From NCBI RefSeq assembly GCF_029784135.1, contig NC_073745.1, positions 310,882,258 through 310,946,257 on the forward strand: DNA of 64,000 nucleotides, read 5' to 3'. Shown here one piece after another: positions 11,001 to 20,275 of this stretch. Origin of the DNA: Toxorhynchites rutilus septentrionalis. Its lineage: Eukaryota; Arthropoda; Insecta; Diptera; Culicidae. The translations under genes and the position numbers were made by a program. How positions within the stretch are numbered: position 1 is the first letter of the stretch; each line of letters opens with the position of its first letter. Below the pieces are notes generated by a model. It did no database searches. It was not told the origin of the DNA and worked only from the letters and a program-made list of their open reading frames with translations.

Positions 11001-11727
11001 ACACTGGGCGCTGGACAGCGTCGCCTCACGACCTGTTGAACACTATTACATTGTAACGGATAGTCTTAGCTCTGTCGAAGCTATCCGTTCAGTGAGGCCG
11101 GAAAAGCACTCGCCGTACTTCCTTGAGAGAATACGAGAAATTTTGAGTGCTTTATCCAGACGCTGTTATGTCATTACCTTTGTCTGGGTCCCTTCACATT
11201 GCTCAATTCTGGGTAATGAGAGGGCTGACTCATTAGCAAAGGTAGGTGCAATTGAAGGCGATATTTATCAGCGTCAAATCGCCTTCAATGAATTTTATTC
11301 TTTAGTCCGCAAAAATACCATAGTTAACTGGCAACGCAAATGGAACGAAGATGAATTGGGCCGGTGGCTCCACTCGATTATCCCTAAGGTTAGCCTCAAA
11401 CCATGGTTCAAAAGTCTGGACTTGAGCCGGGACTTTATTCGCACCTTCTCCCGACTCATGTCCAATCACTGTTCGTTAGATGCGCTACTCTTTCGTATTA
11501 ATCTTGCCGACAACAATCTTTGTGTTTGTGGCCAAGGTTACCACGACATCGAGCACGTTGTTTGGTCGTGCGAGCTGTATCTTGTCGCCAGATCGAATTT
11601 AGTAGTCACCCTTCGGGCCCGAGGAAGGCAGCCCAATGTGCCGGTGAGAGACGTGTTGGCTCGGTTAGACCTTGATTACATGTCCCATATATATGTTTTC
11701 CTTAAAGCTATAGATCTTCGTGTGTGA
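8044..11727 (+). CDS. LINE copy 2 ORF2: endonuclease, reverse transcriptase, RNase H
   Basis: 1227 aa from the ATG at 8044; a TTG just upstream (8041) is not needed. The APE-type endonuclease spans about residues 13-225: WN at 16-17, SETWL at 43-47, GDFNSHG at 140-146 and GSDHLPI at 214-220. The reverse transcriptase spans roughly 435-760: SVFLDIKGAFDS with Asp 570, GLPQGSCLSP, and LADDG with Asp 659-660. RNase H spans about 945-1070: Asp 949, Glu 982, Asp 1006, His 1052 and Asp 1062 all present. A CXC-H-C cluster lies at 1160-1176 (CVCGQGYHDIEHVVWSC). The protein nicks the target, primes reverse transcription from the nick and can degrade the RNA strand. No stop or frameshift. ORF2 overlaps ORF1 by 8 nt (ATGTCTAA), suggesting coupled translation. 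Confidence 0.93.
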   Translation: MSNLNREVGDITVLQWNCRSLIPKLDSFKFLIHKLNCDIFALSETWLSSQNDLSFHDFNIIRLDRDDRYGGVLLGINKCHSFFRIDLPPIGGIEAVACHANIRGKDLCIVSLYWPPRAAVSRKQLVDMCSLLPEPRLILGDFNSHGTAWGEQYDDNRSSLIYDLCNSFNMTVLNTGETTRVPKPPANPSALDLSLCSNSLSLDCKWNVIQDPNGSDHLPIKISITNGLNSSESINMAYDLTRHIDWKKYADAIALAINSRDGLPPLEEYNFISRLIYDSAVRAQTKPIPDSTIRRRPPNPWWDGQCSKLYVDKSNAFKAFRKRGTPENFQKYFDLENQFKNMIKGKKRAYWRNFVGGLSRETSMKKLWKVARNMRNRSSSNESEEYSHRWIFNFARKVCPDSAPVQRIIRDIPQDRCDLDSEFSMVEFSLALLSCNNSAPGSDRIKFNLLKNLPDVAKHRLLNLFNRFLEHNIVPDDWRQVRVIAIQKPGKPASDFNSYRPIAMLSCIRKLLEKIILFRLDRWVETNGLLSDTQYGFRRGKGTNDCLASLSSEIQMAYAEKKQMASVFLDIKGAFDSVSIEVLSDKLQSRGLPPLLNNMLYNLLCEKHLNFSHGDSAVSRVSYMGLPQGSCLSPLLYNFYVSDIDNCLTQNCSLRQLADDGVVSVVGSNESDLQESLQDTLNNFSTWAIGLGIEFSTEKTEMVVFSRKHKPAKPKLQLLGKPITHAMSFKYLGVWFDSKCTWGAHIRYLSKKCQQRINFLRTITGTWWGAHPEDLIMLYRTTILSVMEYGSFCFQSAAKTHLIKLERIQYLCLRIALGCMPSTHTMSLEVLAGLLPLKDRFNLLSLRFLIRCKVMNPLVIGNFEQLIELNFHSGFMSSYHEFVSMQVDPSSYIPNRVCFPDYINSSVHFDLSMKQDIHGTSDYLRSRIVPTIFDAKYGDINCDNMYFTDGSSMNESTGFGVFNEFFSTSHSLQNPCSVYIAELAAIHWALDSVASRPVEHYYIVTDSLSSVEAIRSVRPEKHSPYFLERIREILSALSRRCYVITFVWVPSHCSILGNERADSLAKVGAIEGDIYQRQIAFNEFYSLVRKNTIVNWQRKWNEDELGRWLHSIIPKVSLKPWFKSLDLSRDFIRTFSRLMSNHCSLDALLFRINLADNNLCVCGQGYHDIEHVVWSCELYLVARSNLVVTLRARGRQPNVPVRDVLARLDLDYMSHIYVFLKAIDLRV

Positions 11728-12104
11728 TTGTCCTTATACCCTTAGTTTTTCTTTTCCTTTTCCTTTGTGAGAGATCGGATCCCTTCTTAAGAATAAGATG
11801 AAATGTAAATACATGTTAGATATAAGATAGGTTTAAGAATTGAGTGTGATGAGTGTGATTGAGAGTGTGAGTGTGATCATTGTCAACATATCCTCATATC
11901 CCCTCCTTTTCCTGAAGAAAATATGTCACCCTTCTAAACTCGAGTTGACCGCGAGTAATCGGTTTCCTATATTATTAACATTAGAATTAAGGAAAAATGT
12001 ATATATACTAGTAACAATACAGTAAGGAGTTCGGCTCCTTTAAACCTATGTAACTGAGCCTGTAAAAATAAACGATTTAAATAAAAAAAAAAAAAAAAAA
12101 AAAA
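11728..12104 (+). other. 3' UTR and poly(A) tail of LINE copy 2
   Basis: About 355 bp with GTGTGA-rich words near 11840-11875, a conserved 3' block (GGCTCCTTTAAAC, then AACTGAGCCTGTAAAAAT) and an A-run at ~12083-12106. The same 3' block recurs at 12679-13046, 15750-16130 and, inverted, 27245-27309. It is therefore the family's signature and a likely recognition region for its reverse transcriptase (inference). Confidence 0.85.
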
Positions 12105-12106
12105 AA

Positions 12107-12678
12107 CCAGACGCTGTTATGTCATTACCTTTGTCTGGGTCCCTTCACATTGCTCAATTCTGGGTAATGAGAGGGCTGACTCATTAGCAAAGGTAGGTGC
12201 AATTGAAGGCGATATTTATCAGCGTCAAATCGCCTTCAATGAATTTTATTCTTTAGTCCGCAAAAATACCATAGTTAACTGACAACGCAAATGGAACGAA
12301 AATGAATTGGGCCGGTGGCTCCACTCGATTATCCCTAAGGTTAGCCTCAATCCGTGGTTCAAAAGTCTGGACTTGAGTCGGGACTTTATTCGCACCTTCT
12401 CCCGACTCATGTCCAATCACTGTTCGTTAGACGCGCTACTCTTTCGTTTTAATCTTGCCGATGGCAATATCTGTGCTTGTGGCCAAGGTTACCACGACAT
12501 CGAACACGTTGTTTGGTCGTGCGAGGAGTATCTTGTTGCCAGATCGAATTTAGAAAACTCTCTTCGGGCTAGAGGAAGGCAGCCCAATGTGCCGGTGAGA
12601 GATTTGTTGGCTCGGTTAGACCTTGATTACATGTCCCAAATATATGTCTTCCTAAAAGCTATCGATCTTCGTGTGTGA
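12107..12678 (+). pseudogene. LINE copy 1, remainder of ORF2 (end of RNase H and C-terminal zinc region)
   Basis: It resumes copy 1 exactly where copy 2 broke it: RRCYVITFVWVPSHC..., giving the last RNase H residues (His, then NERADSLAK) and the C-terminal domain. An in-frame TGA at 12280-12282 replaces the tryptophan codon of copy 2 (VNWQRKW). Downstream the frame is open to the TGA at 12676-12678, with CXC-H-C cysteines intact (CACGQGYHDIEHVVWSC). Together with the missing 5' half and the Glu-to-Val change in RNase H, copy 1 cannot encode a functional ORF2. Confidence 0.88.
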
Positions 12679-13046
12679 TTGTTCTTATATCCTAATATTC
12701 TCCTTTTCCTTTTCCTTCGCGAGAAATCAAATCCCTTACTAACAATAGAATAAGGTGAAATTTAAATACATGTTAGATATAAGATAGGCTTAAGAATTGA
12801 GTATGATGAATGTGAGTGCGAATGTGAGTGTGAACATTGTCAACATATCCTTATATCCCATCTTTTTCCTGAAACAAAATGTCACCCTTCTAAACTCGAG
12901 CAAGCCGCGAGTAATCGGTTCTCTACTTCATAAACATTAGAATTAATAAAAAATGTTTATATATACTTGTAACTATACAGATAGGAGTTTGGCTCCTTTA
13001 AACTTATGTAACTGAGCCTGTAAAAATGCACGATTTAATAAAAAAA
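12679..13046 (+). other. 3' UTR of LINE copy 1
   Basis: Homologous to 11728-12082 with scattered differences and a shorter A-tail (about 10 A). Ends at the outer target-site duplication. Confidence 0.85.
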
Positions 13047-13060
13047 AAAGTTGTTGAAAA
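13047..13060. repeat. right target-site duplication of the 8.7-kb LINE insertion
   Basis: Same 14 bases as 4307-4320. Followed by ATCAATGAAC, which completes the left foldback arm. Confidence 0.85.
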
Positions 13061-13156
13061 ATCAATGAACTATTTAGAACTATAAGAAGTGTTTTTCGAT
13101 AAAAATATACAAAAATATCGAAGGGAGGGAGACGGTGTTTTAAGATATAAAAGATA

Positions 13157-13448
13157 TTAACACGTTGAGCCCAGCGTCGGTTCCTAGGGGCCGACGTTGA
13201 GCTTTTTGGTAGGAAAATACTGACTGACTGGGACTGACAGTCACCAAATAATAAAATAAAAATATATACGGTTTGTTTTCGGATGTTTTTTTTTTGTTAT
13301 TTCTACTTTCTAGTCGAATTACTGACTATTTTCTTTTTATACAGCAAGTATCTTTGGGAACTGGGACCGACACTGATATTGTGCAAACGCTCTTGATACG
13401 GGCTGAATGGAAAGCGCAGCAAGAAAAAATCGGGTCTCAAAATGTTAA
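13157..13448. mobile_element. TTAA-flanked MITE, piggyBac-like ends
   Basis: TTAA at 13157-13160 and 13445-13448 bracket imperfect terminal inverted repeats: left CACGTTGAGCCCAG, right (reverse complement) CATTTTGAGACCCG. A four-base TTAA duplication and CAC-type ends suit piggyBac-mobilised MITEs. It is about 290 bp, non-coding, and sits in the loop of the split foldback element. The two other copies with similar ends are at 39692-39929 and 40237-40477. Confidence 0.6.
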
Positions 13449-13489
13449 ATTTTAGAGTAATATTTATTAACGGTGTATTTAAAATGTTA

Positions 13490-13672
13490 TTTTTCCAAAT
13501 TAGCTCATTGATTTTCCAACAACTTTGTCAAACATCATATTTCAATCAAACGATATTTTCAAAGAAAGATCAATGATTTTGAATACGCCCTTTTCAAAAA
13601 ACAGCCGTAATTTAAATTGGTCATATGACAATGAAGAATCAAGTTCCAAAAAAATTGTAGAGGGTCGGGTCA
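13490..13672. repeat. right arm of the split foldback element
   Basis: Inverted counterpart of 4125-4320 (see there). The outer end of similarity is near 13672, in a GAGGGTC stretch that mirrors GACCCTC near 4111-4117. Confidence 0.7.
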
Positions 13673-14225
13673 AAATTTGTTGTTTTTTATAGCAATTTGG
13701 CGTGAAATTGCTCTAAATTGGGAGTTGTTAACACAAAAATGGCTCCAAAATGAATAGTTTTTGATTTTTTTTTGCGCTCAAACCAATCAGGCAGACATAA
13801 GGCTAGAGGTGATAATTCATTGTTAAAGAAGTGAAAAAAAATCGTTGGTGGTAATATAGTTGACCCTTTCCCTTAAAAAGGGGTAAGAGCCTCATATCTA
13901 AAAAAACCTATCGATTTTTGATATTTTTTTTTTTGAGACAACTGTAGATCTTGTCGTGATTTTTCTGTTTTCAAAAAACTCGAACTTTGCGACACTGGTA
14001 AATAAAGCTCGATTGAGCTGAAATCTTGCACAGGGTATTTTTTTTCGTGGATATCATCAACTCCATATAGGATAATCAAATAAATTAATAATTCTGTTTT
14101 TCATTATTTGTTGCGATTCTTCATACCAAACTATTTTGGACATTAGCTGCTGTTGGGTTTCGATTATACAATTTGTTTGTTTTCCAGTCAAATCGTGCAA
14201 TACTAATTGAAAAAAAATATGCATA
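13673..14225. other. unassigned AT-rich spacer
   Basis: No gene or recognised repeat. Contains a short open frame at 13873-14079 (minus) without recognisable features. Confidence 0.4.
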
Positions 14226-14227
14226 TA

Positions 14228-16544
14228 CAGGTCGGACTCGATTATCCGTAGTATCAATTTTTTTTCACTCCGGATAATCGAATCCTCTGGACAATCGAGT
14301 CAGTAAAGAAACAATTTTCTCTCGGTAAACCTTTTACAATTTTGCACTTATTTTTGAAATGGTTTTATCTAGGTTGACCCGTAACTTGTAGGTTGACTAG
14401 GTTGACTTTGTAACTTTGTATGAAGCGCTGCACCACATTAATAGAAATTTAACCACCTTCCTGTTGACCGATTGATCTGAAATTTGGAACAAATCTTTCT
14501 CTCTGATGTCATTATAAAATTGCGTATTCCATGGTCTTGAAAATCCAAGATGGCGGCCGCTACAAAATGGCGGATTACATATTTTCTCAGAACCGCTTCA
14601 ATGTGGGCATCAAATGAAAGGGCTTGACTAGTAGAACACAGTTATTAATGAAAAATGTAAATCCAAGATGGCGGCCTCTACAAAATGGCGCCTTTTTTTT
14701 AAAAAACCTCTTCAATATGGGTATCAAAAGGAAATTCTTATTCAACTTGACCTGTTTGTATGTATGTTTTAATGTTTGTAGGGTTGTCCCACATTAATAG
14801 AAAATTGAACCCGTTCCTGTTGACGGATTGACCTGAAATTTGAAAGACACCTTTAATTCTACTGTCATTATCAAACTACGTATTTCATGGTCTTGAAAAA
14901 TTCAATTTGGCCATCGCTAAAAAATGGCTAATTGACTTGACATGGGGAACACGAAACATAATAAACAACATAAATTCAAAGAGGTTGCCGCCACTAAATG
15001 GTCGACTATGTATTTTTTGCAATTCCCTCAATATCAAATGAAATGATTTAACTAATAGAATACTGTACATCATGAAAATATTCCGAAGAAAATTAGGTAA
15101 GAAATAAACGTTGGATTTCCATTATCCACAGTTAGTTGTTTCATCATATACCCCACGATTTTATTTTAGTCTCATCATTGTCCTAGATCAATGAAGGAAC
15201 GGATGTGATAACTACTAACTACTACTTGCCAAATTATTTTTTTTTTCTAGCACTTTGTACATTAAACCTTTTAACCTAAAATTTTTTTTCAAATCTAGTT
15301 TTCATTAAATTATCTGTATCATTAGTATACTTCTCTACAATTAAACAATTCAAAAAAATTATGTTTTTTAAATTTTTGTTTCTTACTTATCTTTCTTCGG
15401 AATATTTCGATGATGTACTGTATTAAAATGACAGTAGAATTTGAATGTTCAAATTTCAGATCAATCATTCAACAGGAACGGGGACAATTTTCTATTAATG
15501 TGGGACAACTCTACAAACACTCAAACATACATACAAACAGGACAAGCTGAATGGAACCATTAAAAAATAATTGTTATTTGGGAACTGTGGTCATCTTGGA
15601 TTTGGATTTTTCATGATCTACTGTGTTCTACCAGTCGAGCACTTTCATTTGACACTCATATTTATGGGACTTTGAAAAAAAATGGCGCCATTTTATGATG
15701 GCGTCCATTTTGAATTTGCATTTTTCATCATTTTTCATAAATTACTAAAAATATATAATTCCCCTCCTTTTTGTCCTTCACGAGCTAACGGTTCCCATCC
15801 TACTAACATTTGAATAAGTTAAATTGTAGATACATATTAGATGTAAGGATAGTTGAGTGTGAAGTGTGAATGAGAATGTGAATGAGAATGTGAATGTGAA
15901 TGTGAGTGTGAGTGTTAACACATCTCCTTACATCCCATCCTTTTCCTAATGAAAATGTGTCACCCTTCTAAACTCGAGTCGGAAGCGAGTAATCGGTTTC
16001 CTATTTTATTAACCATAGCATTAGGGAAACATGTTAATATATGCTAGTAGAAATATAGTCAGGAGTATGGCTCCTTTAAACTTAAGTAACTGAGCCTGTA
16101 AATTTAACGGATTAATAAAAAAAAATAAAATAAAAATTTTTAATCCGCCATTCTGTAGTAGCCGCCATCTTATTTTTGCATTTTTTATAAAAACTTTATT
16201 ATTTTAGTCAAGCCCTTTCATTTGATACCCATATTGATGGGGGATAGGGTTCTGAGAAAATATGTAATCCGCCATTTTCTAGTGGTCGCCATTTTGGATT
16301 TGCATTTTTCATAAATAACTGTGTTTTACTAGTCAAGCACTTTCACTTGATACCCATATTGATAGGGTTCTGAGGAAATATGTAATCCACCATTTGGGAG
16401 TGGCCGCTATCTTGGATTTCTATTTTCAGCTATTCTGTATGGAAATATTATACAAATATTCAAAATTTTCGAATATCAAAAATAAAATACTCCGGATAAT
16501 CGAGTCTCCGGATAATCGAGTCTGCGGATAATCGAGTCCGACCT
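14228..16544. mobile_element. palindromic TA-flanked element with pogo/Tigger-like ends, copy A
   Basis: It begins CAGGTCGGACTCGATTATCC and ends with the reverse complement (GGATAATCGAGTCCGACCTG), with TA on both sides (14226-14227, 16545-16546). The 'CGATTATCCGG' terminus and TA duplication are typical of pogo/Tigger derivatives. The body is a long inverted repeat: ATCATGAAAATATTCCG near 15070 mirrors CGGAATATTTCGATGAT near 15398, so the centre is near 15240. The arms consist of ~110-120-bp units holding CCAAGATGGCGGCC, a TATCAAATGAAAG-type motif and GACTAGTAGAACACAG. No transposase. The right arm is interrupted by a LINE 3' fragment at 15750-16130. Confidence 0.75.
15750..16130 (+). mobile_element. 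severely 5'-truncated I-group LINE (3' UTR only), copy 3
   Basis: Matches the 3' UTR of the 6.0-12.1 kb LINE from near its stop codon onward: GTGTGA/GAATGTGA-rich words, TGTCACCCTTCTAAACTCGA, GGCTCCTTTAAAC and AACTGAGCCTGTAAAT, then an imperfect A-rich tail. Divergence from copies 1 and 2 is visible, so it is an older insertion or another subfamily. No ORF2 codons remain that I can see. Confidence 0.8.
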
Positions 16545-16683
16545 GTAGCTACTTTTTTTACAATGATGCCAAATCAAAATTTTAAGACACGACCTCAAAC
16601 AATTCCAAAATAGATCAAGATTATGAGTTTATATTCGGTATGGTTCTGCAGATTTGGAACAGTCAAAGTCTGTTATAAATTAG

Positions 16684-16830
16684 AGGAGGCGATCTGGCGT
16701 AGTGGTAACATCCGTACCTCTCACGCTCAAGGTCACGAGTTCAAATCTCACTCCCGACATTCTTCCAAAAATGGAAGTTAAAAGTGACGAACCAGCCAAA
16801 ATGTGTTGAAAATCACTATAATACAGAAAA
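16684..16830 (+). mobile_element. tRNA-derived SINE
   Basis: An RNA polymerase III promoter is visible: A-box-like CTGGCGTAGTGGTAAC at ~16692 and B-box-like GGTCACGAGTTCAAATC at ~16730, 30-odd bases apart as in a tRNA. A non-tRNA body (AAGTGACGAACCAGCC) and a short A-run (~16825) follow. There is no good acceptor stem, so it is a SINE rather than a tRNA gene. A LINE partner would provide reverse transcription; which one cannot be told from this copy. Confidence 0.65.
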
Positions 16831-18494
16831 AAAATATCTGTTGTAACTTAGCATTTCAGATGTACAGAAATGAATACTCAATACGTAAAAGCGTGGTAAA
16901 AAAGTGGTTGTTAGCCTCTTTGTCACTTTGAAGCGATGAATAAAACATCTTAACCGGAATATCTTATATCTTATATCGATTACAAATTTTCTTTTTCCTT
17001 TTTGAAAGTATATACCTTTCATAGTATACAGCTGCCAATTTATTTTATTCCATCATCAGCCAATTCTATATGCCAACATAGTCAATTCTATAGACAGAAC
17101 AAATTCGTTTATGTTTAAACAGTCGTAACTTTTCGAAAAATATACCTAAAATGCATTTACATCTGACGAAAAACATCTTTTATTATGTTCATCCAAATAA
17201 GTGTATTTTAAGAAGATTTATGACTATTTGAACATTGACAAAATATTGCTTGTCGCATTATTTCTATCTGTCCTCCTGTGTATACTAACAAGTAAAATGC
17301 TGAAGATTGGGGAGAAAATCCATAGGTCATAAATTTCATACTTCTCAACTATCATGAATGAAATACCGCAAGTTTTCCGTTAATAGCATTGCGCCACTAT
17401 TGCGTAACCCACCGGCTCAAGTACCTCCGCCGCGCGACAATCGTCGGTCAAACCTATGGTGTAGTGCGAATTGCGATCATCATTAGCTGTGTTATTGTTA
17501 TTAATTAGTTCTTCCCCTTCTGGTCTTCTGCTAGGTGCCGGTTTCCTCGCCAAGAGCTCGGATCTGGCGAAGCGACAAATTGGATGAATACAAATGTTTA
17601 TTTAACCGATATATTCCACGACCAGCCTCCGCGTGCTCCCAGGTGCCTTCCCCCATCATCCCTTCATGTTTGATTCTTTTTTTCCTTTTTCTATGCCGCT
17701 CGCCAGCGCAATGGCTTCAATCTCTCCCATCGACAGCACAGGGTTTGGTTCGTGTTTGCTTTATAAATTAGCGCAAATTTTTAATGACCGCAATCATGAT
17801 TAATTCACATACTCACCACACCGAGAGCTGTCGTCGTGTCGGGTGTAGTGCCTAGACCTTTGGGGCCATTTCATCATCATCCCTTCGGAGATTCATCGGA
17901 CCGAGACTAATGGGTAATAATAGTAAAAGTTAACAGTTTCGACAACGACGGAGTGGTGCATCGTTCCGCATGCAATTTCGTCAGATGTAAATGCAACCAC
18001 CGTGGGGATCGTCACATAGGTGGGGATCTGACTTTGACCAGCCAATTTCGGGCAACGATGACAACCGATAGCGCAGGTTGTCATTCTATCGGCCGAGGCG
18101 CGCCCACAATAAAAAGAAGTTATTAGAACTAATTTCGAAAAAGTCCAACGCGTATCTATCTTAATGGCACCCGATTAACTATATGGGACTATAAAACAAT
18201 TATCACAGTTCTCGATCGATAGAAAACGCGCGCGCTCGCAATAAAAAAAAGTCCGCCACGACAGATTGACGAGCTGACGTAATTGCAATCAGTTGAGTGC
18301 GTGAAGTCAAGCTTGGAGAGAGCAAGTGACCTCCTTCCATTTGACGGGTATTGGTGGTAGTAGCAGGAGTGTCGTATGCAGAGCAGAAAATGAATACGAT
18401 CATGCAAATTAATACTGGTATCCAGAGTCGTGGATAGAGTTATAATGATAGATTGGATATGGTGTAAACAAGGTGCCAGAGCATCTAGATATGA
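16831..18494. other. unassigned sequence, GC-richer after 17360
   Basis: 16831-17360 is AT-rich without recognised features. 17360-18490 is more complex (CCGCCGCGCGACAATCG near 17428, GGCCGAGGCGCGCCC near 18092, several CG-rich words) and looks like host single-copy DNA. Open frames such as 17535-17771 and 18189-18524 (minus) show no domain or codon signature. It could hold regulatory DNA or untranslated exon sequence, but nothing in the sequence decides this. Confidence 0.4.
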
Positions 18495-18496
18495 TA

Positions 18497-19792
18497 AAGA
18501 GTGTGTCACATCAAATTGCATCAAGGAAAAAACGCTGTAGAAATTTTATTTTTAGGAATTATATCTTCAGCTTTCGCTTATAATCAGATAAGAGTGTATA
18601 GATCACGTTGGCCATGCTTCACCGAAAATTTTTCGTAAATTTGGAAAAATGTCGTCGAACGAAAAAGAGCGTCGTGAATTAATCCTGTGCACTCATTTCG
18701 AGAATCCGGAGTTGTCACATCGGGACATCGGTAAGATGCTGGAAATCGTCCAATCCACGGTCAGCAGAGTACTAAAACGATACTTCGAGAACCTAACCAT
18801 CGACCGGAAGGTGAAGAACGGCAAAAATGGATGCTCCGTCAGTGAAAAAGATCACAAGCGCGTAGTTAAGCAGTTTAGACGTGATCCGAGAAGTGCGGTC
18901 CGGGATGTCGTCATTAAGCTGAATTTGTCAAGTTCATTCGTCCAGTGACCAAGCAGCGGGAGGGCCTGCGTACATACAAGGTTCAGAAGGCTCCTAACCG
19001 CGACGAAAGGCAAAACATGGTGGGGAAGACGCGAGCCCGTAAGCTGTACACCGAAATGCTGACGAAGCCGCATTGCCTGGTAATGGACGACGAAACCTAC
19101 GTCAAAGCGGACTTTCGTCAGTTGCCGGGCCTGTTGTTCTTCTCCGCAGAGGAGAAATTCAGCGTTCCGGAGGAGATTCGCAAGCAGAAACTATCCAAGT
19201 TTGCCAAAAAGTACATGGTGTGGCAAGCGATCTGCTCTTGCGGAAAGCGGAGCGCCCCCTTCGTGATGACCGGTACGGTAAACGGGCAGGTTTACCTTAA
19301 GGAGTGCCTACAGAAGCGCTTACTACCACTATTGAAGCAGCACGAGGGCCCGACCATCTTCAGGCCGGATCTCGCTTCGTGTCACTATTCAAAGGACGTG
19401 TTGGAGTGGTACGAAGCCAACGGGGTACCTTCGTGCCAAAGGAAATGAACCCGCCCAACGCGCCGGAGCTTCGCCCAATAGAGAAATATTGGGCGATTAT
19501 GAAGCAGGCCCTCCGGAAAAACCCAAAAGTTGTCAAATCGGAGGCGGACTTCAAGAGAAAATGGATTTCTGTTCAAAAAAAACTACAACCTGACGTTGTA
19601 CAGAACCTTATGGACGGGGTAAAGAGGAAGGTGCGAGCATACGGGCTTGAGCTCGAAGTATGAATAAAAAGAAAATGCCAAAAGTTGTTTAATAGTTTTT
19701 ATTTTGCTGTCTAAAATTTTCAAAAGGATCGGTCTACTGGGCGAATTTCTACAGCGTTTTTTCCGTGATGCAATTTGATGTGACACACCCTT
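18497..19792 (+). mobile_element. DD37E Tc1/mariner-superfamily transposon, copy 1
   Basis: 1296 bp with TA on both sides (18495-18496, 19793-19794). Near-perfect terminal inverted repeats of ~50 bp start AAGAGTGTGTCACATC on the left and AAGGGTGTGTCACATC on the right, and reach AACGCTGTAGAAATT. The DD37E spacing and the ends identify the mosquito ITmDD37E family. The transposase is broken by two frameshifts, so this copy is non-autonomous. Confidence 0.9.
18649..19663 (+). pseudogene. DD37E transposase, two frameshifts
   Basis: Starts MSSNEKERRELILCTHFENP. The N-terminal helix-turn-helix DNA-binding region (LSHRDIGKML...STVSRVLKRY) is intact, but a 1-nt deletion near 18945 (copy 2 reads CAGCGGACC) gives a stop after SSSFVQ. 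The catalytic core follows in the next frame: VMDDETYV (first Asp), FRPDLASCHY (second Asp). A second 1-nt loss near 19427 (GGGGTACC against GGGGTCACC in copy 2) shifts the last third, which holds ELRPIEKYWA with the catalytic Glu. Counting across the repaired alignment gives 37 residues between second Asp and Glu. Length fits a ~338-residue protein. Confidence 0.9.
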
Positions 19793-19794
19793 TA

Positions 19795-20092
19795 ACCGAG
19801 AGATGTCAGTAGTTACGTACATCTTCTTTTTATGAGACAATCCGCCAATCATCGAGCGAATTGAATCTATCCGTCCCTTTCGAATGAGATAGAATTGAGC
19901 TAAAACAGATTAATAAAAACATCTTACAAGATATCTGAACAATAAAGCATACCGATCCGAACGCAGCAACTATTCGTCCATAATATTCGTAGTTTTCATT
20001 AGTGTGATGCATCATTGAAACTATTTCTGAGCAATCGATTAACATTTAGGTCATGTTCTAGCAGCATTCGAAAAATCGTATCATCTCATTTG
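19795..20092. other. unassigned spacer
   Basis: About 300 bp of AT-rich sequence between a DD37E transposon and palindromic element B; nothing recognised. Confidence 0.4.
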
Positions 20093-20275
20093 TACTTCAC
20101 TCCGGATAATCGAGTCGTAAAAAACGAATTTTCTCTCGGTAAACGTAATATAATTATGATTTGCATTTATTTATTAATCGGTTTTATCTAGGTTGAGCCG
20201 TTTGTATGTTTGTGACTTTGTAACTTTGTAACTCTGTAACTTTGTCTGTAGCGCTGAACCACATTAATAGAAATT

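Larger units (their letters stand above)
6015..12104 (+). mobile_element. full-length I-group non-LTR retrotransposon (copy 2)
   Basis: It is about 6.1 kb: 5' UTR (6015-6479), gag-like ORF1, ORF2 with endonuclease, RT, RNase H and a C-terminal zinc cluster, a 3' UTR and an uninterrupted A-tail of over 20 bases. Both ORFs are open and all the catalytic residues I checked are present, so this copy could be autonomous. RNase H downstream of RT, APE-type endonuclease and three CCHC knuckles in ORF1 place it in the I superfamily (I, Loner or LOA clades); I cannot decide the clade by eye. Unlike Drosophila I factors, whose 3' end is TAA repeats, this one ends in poly(A). Confidence 0.9.
4321..13046 (+). 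mobile_element. composite I-group LINE insertion (copy 1 carrying copy 2)
   Basis: One insertion event placed a 5'-truncated LINE (copy 1, now 4321-6014 plus 12107-13046) in the foldback element. A second, full-length copy (6015-12104) later landed inside copy 1. Copy 1 starts at the position equal to residue ~476 of ORF2, inside the reverse transcriptase, and ends in a short A-run at ~13041-13049. The outer duplication is 14 bp and the inner one 9-11 bp, both within the usual range for endonuclease-encoding LINEs. The two copies are very similar throughout their shared part. Confidence 0.9.

Noticed and set aside
16690..16760. A functional tRNA gene
   Set aside because: A- and B-box-like motifs are present, but the arms do not give a sound cloverleaf and a SINE body with an A-run follows; same reasoning for 47500-47570.
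18649..18948. Stand-alone helix-turn-helix regulator
   Set aside because: It is the N-terminal part of the DD37E transposase cut by a frameshift; the rest follows in the next frame inside the same terminal repeats.
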